Positions 41,821 to 50,242 of a DNA stretch of 64,000 nucleotides are shown one piece after another; within the stretch, counting starts at the first letter, position 1; the number at the start of each line of letters is the position of its first letter. This DNA is from Alphaproteobacteria bacterium (GTDB lineage: Bacteria > Pseudomonadota > Alphaproteobacteria > Micavibrionales > Micavibrionaceae), in assembly GCA_017999645.1 (NCBI GenBank), contig JAGNLJ010000001.1:62001-126000 (forward strand), given 5' to 3'. The notes beneath the pieces are model-generated. The model was not told the DNA's origin. It ran no database searches and saw only the letters and a program-made list of their open reading frames with translations. A program made the position numbers and the translations under genes.

Positions 41821-44800
41821 TCAAGTGGGCGGCAGTTTCATAAGTGTTGGGCCGTCGGTCCAGAGCAGCGCGCAAGAGATTGTTCTGCCGGGGTAAATCT
41901 TTGCCAGAACGGCGGCGTAGGCGTTCATTTGGTTGCGATAAAGTACGGGGACATCTTCTGCGCGCACGGGCGGCGGGCGGTTGGTTTTGTAATCGACGAT
42001 GAGAATTTCATTGTCGGTAACCAAGAGGCGGTCGATCTGACCGCTGACGACGCGGTCGTCATCAAGAAGACCTGTGACGGGAATCTCGGCGAGAGAGCCC
42101 CGTCCGAAGACGGCTGCGAAATCGGGATGGCCAAGAATTTTGAGAGTCTCATCTGCGATGCTTGCACGGATTTTTTCGGGAATATCCTGCGCGTAGAGAT
42201 TCAGGAATTCACGCGCGGCGTGTTCACGTTTTTCTTTTAGATGTGCAGGAAGGAACTGCAGCAGCTTATGCGTGAGCGTGCCGCGCCGGAAGCGGTGGAT
42301 GTTATCCGCCTGCAATGGTGAATTGATGGGCTGCTCCGGCTCTTCGGATTTGGACGGGCGGAGCGGCGGCGCTGGCGGGCGTTCGGGTTCAGCGGGCGTG
42401 AACAGCCAGGGCGGCGGGGGTTCGGCGCTGGCGGTTTTTTCTGTTTTGTCGTCTGTGCGGTCAGGTTCCTTGCCCGCGAGTTGCTTATTCTCAAGGCGGA
42501 GCGTGCCGTCGGCGAGAAGTTCGGTATCGGACAGCGATTCCAGCCCGGCGCGCATCGCGAAAAACCATGAATCGGGGAGCGGCTGGCGCGTGCTGCTGCA
42601 GCCCGCGACATAAAGGCGGTCTTCTGCGCGGGTCATGGCGACATAGAGCAGGCGGCGGTATTCCCGGTCCTGTTCAAGTTCGATGGCGTCCAGTGCAGCG
42701 TCGTATTCCTCGTAGCCTTCGGGTGCGCGCGGCGACCAGAGCGGCGTTTCGAAACCTGTTTTGTCGGGCCAGAGCAGGCGGCGCTCGGCCTTGCTGTTGC
42801 CGCCGCGCACGGCGCGGGTGGTGTCGGGGAGAATGACGATAGGCGCCTGCAGGCCTTTTGCGCCATGGATGGTCATCAGGCGGACGAAATCGCCGCTTTC
42901 ATCCATTTCGCGTTTGACTTCGGCATTGCCGCGTGACTGGCGATGCAGGAAAAGCTGTAGCGATGGCGGGTTATCGGATTCAAAATCGAGCGCGGCGTTC
43001 ATGAGTTCATCGAGCGGTTCCATGATATCGCGACCGAGGCGTTTTTGCATGGCGTGCAGGCCGCTGCGCTCATCCGCCGGGCAGGGATTTTGCAAAATGG
43101 CAGTGAGGAAATCAAAGGGCCCGAGCGCGGCGTTTTGCAGTATCGTATCCAGGTAAGCGATGATGTTTTTATGTTTGCTTGTCTGTAGTGCGGGCCAGAG
43201 TTTATCGGCGCGCGGATGTGCGAGTTCGAACAGTTCTTCTTCACTCATGCCGATGAGCGGCGATTTCAGAAGGCAGGCGAGGTTGAGGTCATCCATCGGC
43301 TGCAGCGCGAATTCAGCGCAGGCGAACAAATCCTGCACCGAGATTTGCTCATTCAGGATCATGCGGTCGGCGCCGCTGATCGGGATTTTCTGGTCTTTGA
43401 GCGCTTTTGCCACCTGCCGGAACAGCGTGTTGCGCGTGCGGAAAAGAATCATAACATCGCTAGCCCGGATGCGGCGATTACGGGCGGGCAGGATGGCGTT
43501 CGCATCATCCAGCCAGCCACGAATTGTTTTCGCGATGTGGGCGGCGAGTTTGGCCGCGCCGGTTTCAAAGCCGGTGATTTCAACGGGCGGCGCCCATGGC
43601 GCGATGTCTTCGGTCTCAGGCGTTTCAAATATCGGCCAGAGTTCGACGAGGCCAGCCTGCCCGCGCCGGTGCGAGATATGTTCGATGGCGGATTCGGAGA
43701 CTCCGTCCTGCATGGCGGGGGACGCGAAGGTGGCGTCGACGGTCTGCAGTACGGATTTAGTGGAGCGGAAGGAAATGCTCATTGGCACGTCGTCCCAGTT
43801 TTTTTCCGCGTCGCTGATTTTTTCGCGCAGCCAGCCGCGCATGCGGTGGAATTCCTGCGGTGCGGCGCGCTGGAAGCTGTAGATCGATTGTTTTTCATCG
43901 CCGACGACGAAGATGGTGCGTTCGGTTTCGGATGCGCCTGCGCCAGCCGTGAATTCTTTCGCTAACGCTTCGACGACGCGCCATTGCTCGGGGTTGGTGT
44001 CCTGCGCCTCGTCGACGAGGATGTGGTCGATGCCGCCGTCGAGTTTGTAGAGCACCCATTCGGCGCGACCTTCAAGCAGGGCGCAGGTCATGAAGATAAG
44101 ATCGTCGAAATCGAGGGCGGATTGGGCGAGTTTCAATGATTGATAGTGCGCGACGATTTCGCCGCCGAGGATAAGAAGATCGCGCGTGAGAAGAGCGGAT
44201 GCGGCGGCGTTCATGCGATCGAAAAGTTTAAACAGGCGTTCGGCTTCGGCCTGAAGAATCGCGGCGGTGCCGGGCGCGCCGCGCTCGACATCGACTCCAG
44301 CCAGTTTGACTCGGATTTCGCCGTCTTTTTTAAGGTAAGCGAGAGAATAATCGCGCAAACCGGCGGCGCGGTCTTTGAAATCCAGCCATGACTGGATGAT
44401 GGCGGCGTTGTCATTGTCGGTTTTATTGCCGTGGTCGGCGAGCGCTTTGCAGGCGGCGCGCAGGCCGGGTTCATCGAACGCGGCGGAATGGCAGGCGTCG
44501 CGCAACATGTCTTCGGGTTCGCGTTCCGGCGGCAGGCTTAAGCGCTCGCAGAGTTTTTTGTAAACGTCTTCCGCGCCGTTTTGCATGACGCGCTCAAGCT
44601 GGCCGCGTTCTTTGGCGATGGAGCGGATAAGTTCGAAGAATTGTTCTTCGTTGACGGCGCGGGCGACGCGGTCGAGGGCGCTCGCCAGCGGTGAGTTTTT
44701 ATCATCCTCGGCTTGTTTAAGAATGGTGTCGCGCGCCTGCTGGAGCAACGCGGCTGCGTCGGTTTCCTGCAACGGGCGGAAATAAGGCGGGACGCTCGCC

Positions 44801-45285
44801 TCGAGGGGAAAGCGTCCCAGAACCGACTGGCAGAAGGAATGGATGGTGAGGATCTTGATGCCGCCGGGGGTGTCGGCGACCTCGGCGAAGAGCTGGCGGG
44901 CTTTGTCGAGATCTTTGGTCGTGGGTTCGCGGTTCTGGAGTTTTTTGAGTTCGGTGCGTAAATCGTCCTCCGGCGCGATGGCCCATCTGGTGAGCGTGTT
45001 GCTTAAACGAATGGCCATCTCGCCCGCGCCCGCCTTGGTGTAAGTGAGGCAGAGGATCTTGCCGGCGTTGGTGCCCGGGCGTCCATCGGCGTCGGGGAGC
45101 AAGAGGCGCAGGATGCGGTCGGTCAGGACTTTCGTTTTGCCAGTGCCTGCAGAAGCCGTGACCCAGACGGAGTAATCGGGGCGCGAGGCTTTGCCCTGCT
45201 GGACGTTGGGGTCGGTTTCGCGGACGGTGTCAGGTGCGCCGCTTTGAGGCTTCTTTTGAACCTGCTGACTCATTTTTTTACTCAT
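41821..45285 (-). CDS. addA: Double-strand break repair helicase-nuclease AddA
   Basis: A 1154-residue UvrD-like helicase and nuclease. Walker A VTASAGTGKTKVLTD (~42-56), FDDLIFMTCALL and LVDEAQDTNPEQW for motif II, MTIHGAKGLQAPIV for motif V, YVAMTRAEDRLYVAG for VI, and the C-terminal RecB-type nuclease motif ILIVDYKTNRPPP. With AddB it processes double-strand ends for RecA. It is coupled to addB by an ATGA overlap. Confidence 0.95.
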   Translation of the reverse strand: MSKKMSQQVQKKPQSGAPDTVRETDPNVQQGKASRPDYSVWVTASAGTGKTKVLTDRILRLLLPDADGRPGTNAGKILCLTYTKAGAGEMAIRLSNTLTRWAIAPEDDLRTELKKLQNREPTTKDLDKARQLFAEVADTPGGIKILTIHSFCQSVLGRFPLEASVPPYFRPLQETDAAALLQQARDTILKQAEDDKNSPLASALDRVARAVNEEQFFELIRSIAKERGQLERVMQNGAEDVYKKLCERLSLPPEREPEDMLRDACHSAAFDEPGLRAACKALADHGNKTDNDNAAIIQSWLDFKDRAAGLRDYSLAYLKKDGEIRVKLAGVDVERGAPGTAAILQAEAERLFKLFDRMNAAASALLTRDLLILGGEIVAHYQSLKLAQSALDFDDLIFMTCALLEGRAEWVLYKLDGGIDHILVDEAQDTNPEQWRVVEALAKEFTAGAGASETERTIFVVGDEKQSIYSFQRAAPQEFHRMRGWLREKISDAEKNWDDVPMSISFRSTKSVLQTVDATFASPAMQDGVSESAIEHISHRRGQAGLVELWPIFETPETEDIAPWAPPVEITGFETGAAKLAAHIAKTIRGWLDDANAILPARNRRIRASDVMILFRTRNTLFRQVAKALKDQKIPISGADRMILNEQISVQDLFACAEFALQPMDDLNLACLLKSPLIGMSEEELFELAHPRADKLWPALQTSKHKNIIAYLDTILQNAALGPFDFLTAILQNPCPADERSGLHAMQKRLGRDIMEPLDELMNAALDFESDNPPSLQLFLHRQSRGNAEVKREMDESGDFVRLMTIHGAKGLQAPIVILPDTTRAVRGGNSKAERRLLWPDKTGFETPLWSPRAPEGYEEYDAALDAIELEQDREYRRLLYVAMTRAEDRLYVAGCSSTRQPLPDSWFFAMRAGLESLSDTELLADGTLRLENKQLAGKEPDRTDDKTEKTASAEPPPPWLFTPAEPERPPAPPLRPSKSEEPEQPINSPLQADNIHRFRRGTLTHKLLQFLPAHLKEKREHAAREFLNLYAQDIPEKIRASIADETLKILGHPDFAAVFGRGSLAEIPVTGLLDDDRVVSGQIDRLLVTDNEILIVDYKTNRPPPVRAEDVPVLYRNQMNAYAAVLAKIYPGRTISCALLWTDGPTLMKLPPT

Positions 45286-48200
45286 GCGGCGGCCTCGCTC
45301 TCGTCATCGCCGAGCGCGGCCCATTCGGCGATCCGCGCGAGGTGGCCGTAATCGCTGAAGCGGGGGGCGTTGTCGGGGCACGGGACGCTGTAATAGGGCG
45401 TGGATTCGCTGTCGAAAATATTGATGAGGGTTTTGAGGCCGGATTCGGCGTCGGCGATCATGTCCTTGAGATCGCGTTCGGCCCTGATGATTTTGACGGG
45501 CGGCGCGCCGCCGGTGATGGACCAGTATTGCAGCGAAACGGGTTCAAGTTTGCCGATTTGTTTGAAGCCGCCGCGTGTGAGGATCAGGCCTTCCAATGGC
45601 AATTGAGGCAGGCGGCCGCCGGGGGCGGACTGGCCGGAGGATTTGTAATCGATAATCGCTGCGCCGCCAGGCACGGAATCGATGCGGTCGGCGCGGGCGG
45701 AGAGGAGGAATTCGCCGCCTTTTGCTGCAACCGGAATTTCGCCACGAATTTCAAATTCCAGCGGTTTGGCCTGTTCGCGCCAGCCGCGTTCATGCTGCGC
45801 GAGGCTTTGCGCGGATTTTTCGAAGCGACGACGCCAGAAGCTCCAGACGGCAACGTCTTCATGTCTTTTGGCGATTTCCTCTTCGGCGGTTTCGATCAGG
45901 ATTGCTGCAGCATTTTCGGGCAGGGAGTCTTTAGTTTTTGCCGCGAAGTTTTTCATGGTCTCGTGCAGCAATTCGCCGCGTTCGGCGGCATCGATATTTT
46001 TTTCCAAGGGTTCGGTCTTACGGAGGCGCAGCACATATTCCGCATAAATGCCGTAAGGGTCCTGCCGCCATTTTTCGATGCGGGTGACAGAAAGGGCGCG
46101 CGGGCGGGCGTTAACGGGCGGTCGCGGTTCGGGCCGACGGGTCGGGGTGACCGATGTTGCCTCGTCCATGGCATTGGCCCAGCGGATGACGGGGGACGCG
46201 GTTATGGTTTCGGGTTTGATTGCTGCAGCATTGAGAACGGCCTCTAGCCTCTGGAGCCAGCGGGCCGTAACGGCCGGGCCGCCATCCTGACGTTGCGAAC
46301 GGGTGAGCACGACATGGGGCGCGCAGAAACCCTGCACAAAGTCGTGGGCGGCGAGGCCGATCTGGCGCTCGGGCGGCGGCAGGCCGAATTCGGCGCGCAT
46401 GGGCCGGGACATCCACGGGTCATGACTCGCTTCCGGCGGCCAGGTTTTTTCGTTGAGGCCTGCCATGATGATAAGGTCGGCGTCGGTCATCCGGGCCTCT
46501 AACTGGCCGAGGATGCGGAGGCGCGGGTGGGTGCCATAAGCGGGTCGGACGACGATGTCTTTCATCAGGGCATCGATGACATTGGCGTAGACCGAAAGGC
46601 TCATGTCGGGGAAGTCTTCTGCGTGGTCCAGAAGCGAGGCGAAAAAGGCGGCGGCTTTTTCGCCATCTTCGCCCTGCCAGGGGGTTTCGGGGGTAAGTGC
46701 GAGTGCCTCGATCATCGCGATGTGAGACTTCACGATTTCGCTGAATTGGCGGGGCTTTTCAGGGGGTGAACCACCCATGAACCGGGCCAGAGTCGGCTCA
46801 ATGATCCGCGTGATTTCCTGTGGTGCGCGTTCTTTCAGGCCGTTTAAGCCGGGAATGGGCCTGGGGCCGCGCAAGGCGAGATCGAGAGACTGGAGGCCTT
46901 CATGTTTGCAAAAGGGATGTTTGAGGAAAGCCAGCAGGGCGACGGGGCTGAAGTTTGCGGCGGCGGCATCGGCGGAGAGGCGGATATAGCTTCCCGCCGG
47001 GGTTTCGCCTAAAGGCCGCCCGGCGGTGTCGTCCAGCATGATATCCCAGCGGCGGCAAGCGGCGGCTACGCGGCGGGCAAGGCTGCGGCGGGGCGTAATG
47101 AGGGCGGCGGTGCGGCCAGGGGTCTGGAGCGACTGGCGCAGCAAAATGGCGATGGCGGCGGCTTCCTCACGTTCATTCGCGCAGGTTAAAATATTGATAT
47201 TTTTCAATGCATTAGTGATTTTTTGCTTTGAGGCGCTATTGCCGGGCAGTTCATTGGCCCAGTTTTCCGTGGTTTCGGCGGGGCGCATGATTTCGGATGC
47301 CAGCCAGCGACGTTCGGCGTGTTTTGCTGCGTCATGTTTCGGCCACGGCAGAACCTTTTCACGGGGTACGTCCAGTTTATCGAGCAGGTGCTTGATGGCG
47401 TGCTGCGGGTGGGATTCCGTGAGGACATCCCAGCTTGCCGGGTCGATATCCGGGTCCATTCCCGGCAGCACAACACGGCCCTGCGGGAGCGCAGCAATCA
47501 CCTGCAGCAATTCCGCCGTGGCGGGAATGGTGCCGGTGGTGCCTGCAGCAATAATGGGGGCTTGGGGCGGGGATTTACGCCAGTGACCGGCCAGCGCGCG
47601 CAGCAAACGGTTGCGGCGGTCAGCCCCGTCGATGACGCCTTGCTCGGCCAGAATTTCTGGCCAGCGCTGGCTGAGGATTTTCATGAAAGTGAGGGTGACC
47701 TGCCAGTGTTCGGCGAGTCGTTCGGCGCTGACCAGCGAGGGCAATTTTTGAAGGTCCAGCCCTTCCGTATAGACATGGTCCATGAGCCGCCCAAGGGCTG
47801 CGGCAAGCAATAAGGCCTGATCGAAGCTTTTGGCATAATAAGGCAGTTTCAGAATGGTTGTGGCGAGCAGGATCTGGCGCTTCAGGGGCGGTAAAGCGGG
47901 CGGGATTTCGAGCAGGCCGGGAGCATTTTCATCGGCCATCAGGGCCAGCGAAAGCTCCTCTTCATCGATGTCCCCGAGGGCATGCATCTGCGGCAAAAGG
48001 AGGGGCTTGCCGCCCGTCTCGTCCAGAAAAGCCTCGCGTAAAACGCGTAACGCGCGGCGGGTGGGGAGGATGATTTTATAGGAGGCGAGGACTTCGGGTT
48101 GGCCGTTGGCCTCAGCGATTAATTGTGCAGCAAGACTACGCGCAAAGCCTGTTCCTGCGGGAATATTGTAGATTCCGGGGGTTATTTTTGCTGCGCTCAT
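45282..48200 (-). CDS. addB: Double-strand break repair protein AddB
   Basis: A 972-residue partner of AddA, of the alphaproteobacterial type. The N-terminal helicase-like part is degenerate (IPAGTGFARSLAAQLIAE has no P-loop Lys), while the C-terminal nuclease motif is intact (AAIIDYKSSGQSAPGG), with LSVTRIEKWRQDPYGIYAEY before it. The four cysteines of the Fe-S cluster in Firmicute AddB are not seen. It overlaps murU and addA by 4 bp each, so tsaE-murU-addB-addA form a coupled operon. Confidence 0.93.
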   Translation of the reverse strand: MSAAKITPGIYNIPAGTGFARSLAAQLIAEANGQPEVLASYKIILPTRRALRVLREAFLDETGGKPLLLPQMHALGDIDEEELSLALMADENAPGLLEIPPALPPLKRQILLATTILKLPYYAKSFDQALLLAAALGRLMDHVYTEGLDLQKLPSLVSAERLAEHWQVTLTFMKILSQRWPEILAEQGVIDGADRRNRLLRALAGHWRKSPPQAPIIAAGTTGTIPATAELLQVIAALPQGRVVLPGMDPDIDPASWDVLTESHPQHAIKHLLDKLDVPREKVLPWPKHDAAKHAERRWLASEIMRPAETTENWANELPGNSASKQKITNALKNINILTCANEREEAAAIAILLRQSLQTPGRTAALITPRRSLARRVAAACRRWDIMLDDTAGRPLGETPAGSYIRLSADAAAANFSPVALLAFLKHPFCKHEGLQSLDLALRGPRPIPGLNGLKERAPQEITRIIEPTLARFMGGSPPEKPRQFSEIVKSHIAMIEALALTPETPWQGEDGEKAAAFFASLLDHAEDFPDMSLSVYANVIDALMKDIVVRPAYGTHPRLRILGQLEARMTDADLIIMAGLNEKTWPPEASHDPWMSRPMRAEFGLPPPERQIGLAAHDFVQGFCAPHVVLTRSQRQDGGPAVTARWLQRLEAVLNAAAIKPETITASPVIRWANAMDEATSVTPTRRPEPRPPVNARPRALSVTRIEKWRQDPYGIYAEYVLRLRKTEPLEKNIDAAERGELLHETMKNFAAKTKDSLPENAAAILIETAEEEIAKRHEDVAVWSFWRRRFEKSAQSLAQHERGWREQAKPLEFEIRGEIPVAAKGGEFLLSARADRIDSVPGGAAIIDYKSSGQSAPGGRLPQLPLEGLILTRGGFKQIGKLEPVSLQYWSITGGAPPVKIIRAERDLKDMIADAESGLKTLINIFDSESTPYYSVPCPDNAPRFSDYGHLARIAEWAALGDDESEAAA

Positions 48201-48919
48201 GCTGCACCATTTTTACCCGCGAATGCTTCGTTCACCGCCTGCAGGTCGGCGAGGGTGCTGATATGGTGCCAGTCGCCCTTGTGTTCTATGGCGAAGAGGC
48301 GGCCAGCCTTTTCGGCTTTGTCGAGGAGGGGCAGATAGGACGAAGCGCCCTCGGTTACACCATCGAAAATCCGGGGGTGGTTGATGCGCATGCTGGTAAA
48401 CATGTGGGTGCCGGTCTGGCCATGCGAGCGGACGGCGCGGCCATCCGGCAGGATGTCATAATCGCCCACGCCGTGGGTCAGTTTCATGCTTAAAACAGGC
48501 TGCAGCAAGATCAGAATATCCATCTTCGCAGGGTCCCATTTTGCTGCAAGAGTCGGGATGGCGGGAGCTGCATTCGCATCGGTCCAGAGGCCATCACCGC
48601 TGAGCACAAAGAAGGGTTCGCCACCGAAATGCTGCAGTGCGTTTCTGATGCCCCCGGCGGTGTCTAATAGGACGGGTTCATGGGACAGGACGATCTCGGG
48701 GCCGGGCTGGTCTTTCAAATGGTTGGTGATTTGCTGCGCCAGATGGTGGGTGTTGATAACGATTTTTTTGACCCCGGTTTGCTGCAGCTGGTGAATTGTG
48801 CGGCTGAGCAGCGTGCGTCCGCCGACCTGGGCCAGAGGTTTCGGGATGCTGTCGGTCAAAGGGCGCATGCGGGTGCCAAGTCCGGCTGCGAGGATGAATG
48901 CTTTATCCGGGATGGTCAT
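48197..48919 (-). CDS. murU: Nucleotidyltransferase, MurNAc-1-phosphate uridylyltransferase type
   Basis: A 240-residue sugar-phosphate nucleotidyltransferase: AFILAAGLGTRMRPLTDSIPK is the nucleotide-binding signature, then QVGGRTLLSRTIHQL, and FFVLSGDGLWTDA for metal binding. Size and neighbours match MurU, which makes UDP-MurNAc in cell-wall recycling. In other species the MurNAc kinase gene amgK sits just upstream between tsaE and murU; here tsaE and murU overlap by 4 bp and no amgK is present. Confidence 0.85.
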   Translation of the reverse strand: MTIPDKAFILAAGLGTRMRPLTDSIPKPLAQVGGRTLLSRTIHQLQQTGVKKIVINTHHLAQQITNHLKDQPGPEIVLSHEPVLLDTAGGIRNALQHFGGEPFFVLSGDGLWTDANAAPAIPTLAAKWDPAKMDILILLQPVLSMKLTHGVGDYDILPDGRAVRSHGQTGTHMFTSMRINHPRIFDGVTEGASSYLPLLDKAEKAGRLFAIEHKGDWHHISTLADLQAVNEAFAGKNGAA

Positions 48920-49365
48920 GGGCGCTCCGTCACTTGAATCGATCTTGAACCGGGCTTATTTTTGACGGGAGCGAACAGGATGTCCAGCCCGCCGGGCGGT
49001 AAAAGCCTCGAGTCGATCCGTTCCGGCCATTCGACAAGCGTGATTCCTGAGAATGCGTCTTCCCAGCCGAGTTCGTAAACTTCTTCAGGTGATTTCAGGC
49101 GGTAGAGGTCGAAATGCCAGATCGGGGCGTTCGGGGTGTCGTAAGTCTGGACCAATGTGAAGGTCGGGCTCGGGACTTCGAGGTCTTTTTCGCCTGTCAG
49201 GGCGCGGATCAGGGCACGGGCAAAAACTGTCTTGCCGCCGCCCAGGGGGCCGCGCAGCAAAATGACCTGGCCGGGGTACAGCAGGGGCGCGATATCCGCG
49301 GCAAGGCGGGCTGTGGCCTCTTCGGAATCGGCCTGAATCTCAACGGGAAGTTTCATGCGGTGCAC
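48916..49365 (-). CDS. tsaE: tRNA threonylcarbamoyladenosine biosynthesis ATPase TsaE
   Basis: A 149-residue P-loop ATPase for t6A synthesis at position 37 of tRNAs. Features: LLRGPLGGGKTVFARALI (Walker A), SPTFTLVQTYDTP, IWHFDLYRL (switch) and ITLVEWPERID. Start at 49365 or at an ATG three codons in. It heads the murU-addB-addA operon and is divergent from the small secreted-protein gene. Confidence 0.94.
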   Translation of the reverse strand: MHRMKLPVEIQADSEEATARLAADIAPLLYPGQVILLRGPLGGGKTVFARALIRALTGEKDLEVPSPTFTLVQTYDTPNAPIWHFDLYRLKSPEEVYELGWEDAFSGITLVEWPERIDSRLLPPGGLDILFAPVKNKPGSRSIQVTERP

Positions 49366-49421
49366 TATATTACGCCAAACCGGCTGTGGCTATGGGGCCG
49401 GGGAGTTGGTAAAATGGAGAT

Positions 49422-49832
49422 ATGAAAGCCGTAGTCGCAACATTGGCCCTGATGCTGCTTGCCCTTCCCGCGCAGGCGCAGGAAATCGTGCAGGAACCGC
49501 TGTGCTTCGGCGTGCGGAACGAAGCGCCCTACAAGGTCTACGGCAATTTCGGAACCGATTATTACGTGGCCGAGGACGGCACCAAGGCGCGCCACCGGTC
49601 AAACTTTCGGCTGGATGCGCCGGGCTCGGTCGACGATGAGGGTTATCCTTCGGACCGGGCGGAGTTCTGTTCCTACGGCCCGTTCTATCCGGACAGGAAG
49701 CTGGAAATAGTGCTGCGGACGCTGGTGCCGGTTTTTAGCTGCAAGACCCGCATCGATCAGGGCGAAATTGTGATCAAGGGCCACCGCAAGCCAGAGGGCG
49801 GCGCGGAGACATGGGCGGAGTGCTTTGAATAG
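49422..49832 (+). CDS. Hypothetical secreted protein
   Basis: A 136-residue protein with a signal peptide (MKAVVATLALMLLALPAQA, cut near AQA-QE). The mature part has four cysteines (CFGVRNEAPYKVY, EFCSYGPFYPD, FSCKTRI, AECFE) that could form two disulfides in the periplasm. I do not recognise the family. It lies between tsaE and a second unknown gene, both on the plus strand, upstream of divL in convergent orientation. Confidence 0.7.
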   Translation: MKAVVATLALMLLALPAQAQEIVQEPLCFGVRNEAPYKVYGNFGTDYYVAEDGTKARHRSNFRLDAPGSVDDEGYPSDRAEFCSYGPFYPDRKLEIVLRTLVPVFSCKTRIDQGEIVIKGHRKPEGGAETWAECFE

Positions 49833-49876
49833 CCGCAAATTTGCCTCTTTCTGAAGCATCATGATACGTTAAGCCT

Positions 49877-50242
49877 ATGCAAATAGATTTCAGACCGACA
49901 GGATTTACAGTCCGCTGTGAAGCGCGGACGGGCGATTTTGAAGTAGAGACGGGTTTTGGTCCTGAAACGGATGAGCGTATGCACATGCTGCTGGTCATCA
50001 CTGAGCCGGGAAACAATAAAAGCGCGGATGCACTGATTGCCGCCGCCGTGCAGAACGAGAAAATTTCACTGGGTGCCGCGCGGGGCCTGCCGCAGGATCT
50101 TTTGTCTGAAGACGGCACGATTCCCGATGATTTTTGCCGGGCAATCAGGCTCGCCGTACAGTCTCATTACCTGATAGTCAAAGGCATGAACGCGCCGCAC
50201 CTGATGCCGGGACTGGATTTTTTCGCGCCCGCGCCGCGTTAA
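49877..50242 (+). CDS. Hypothetical protein
   Basis: A 121-residue soluble protein, unknown to me. It starts MQIDFRPTGFTVRCEARTGD, continues with VITEPGNNKSADALIAAAVQ and ends PHLMPGLDFFAPAPR. It has no membrane segment or signal peptide. It is codirectional with the secreted protein 44 bp upstream and ends directly against the divL stop. Confidence 0.6.
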   Translation: MQIDFRPTGFTVRCEARTGDFEVETGFGPETDERMHMLLVITEPGNNKSADALIAAAVQNEKISLGAARGLPQDLLSEDGTIPDDFCRAIRLAVQSHYLIVKGMNAPHLMPGLDFFAPAPR

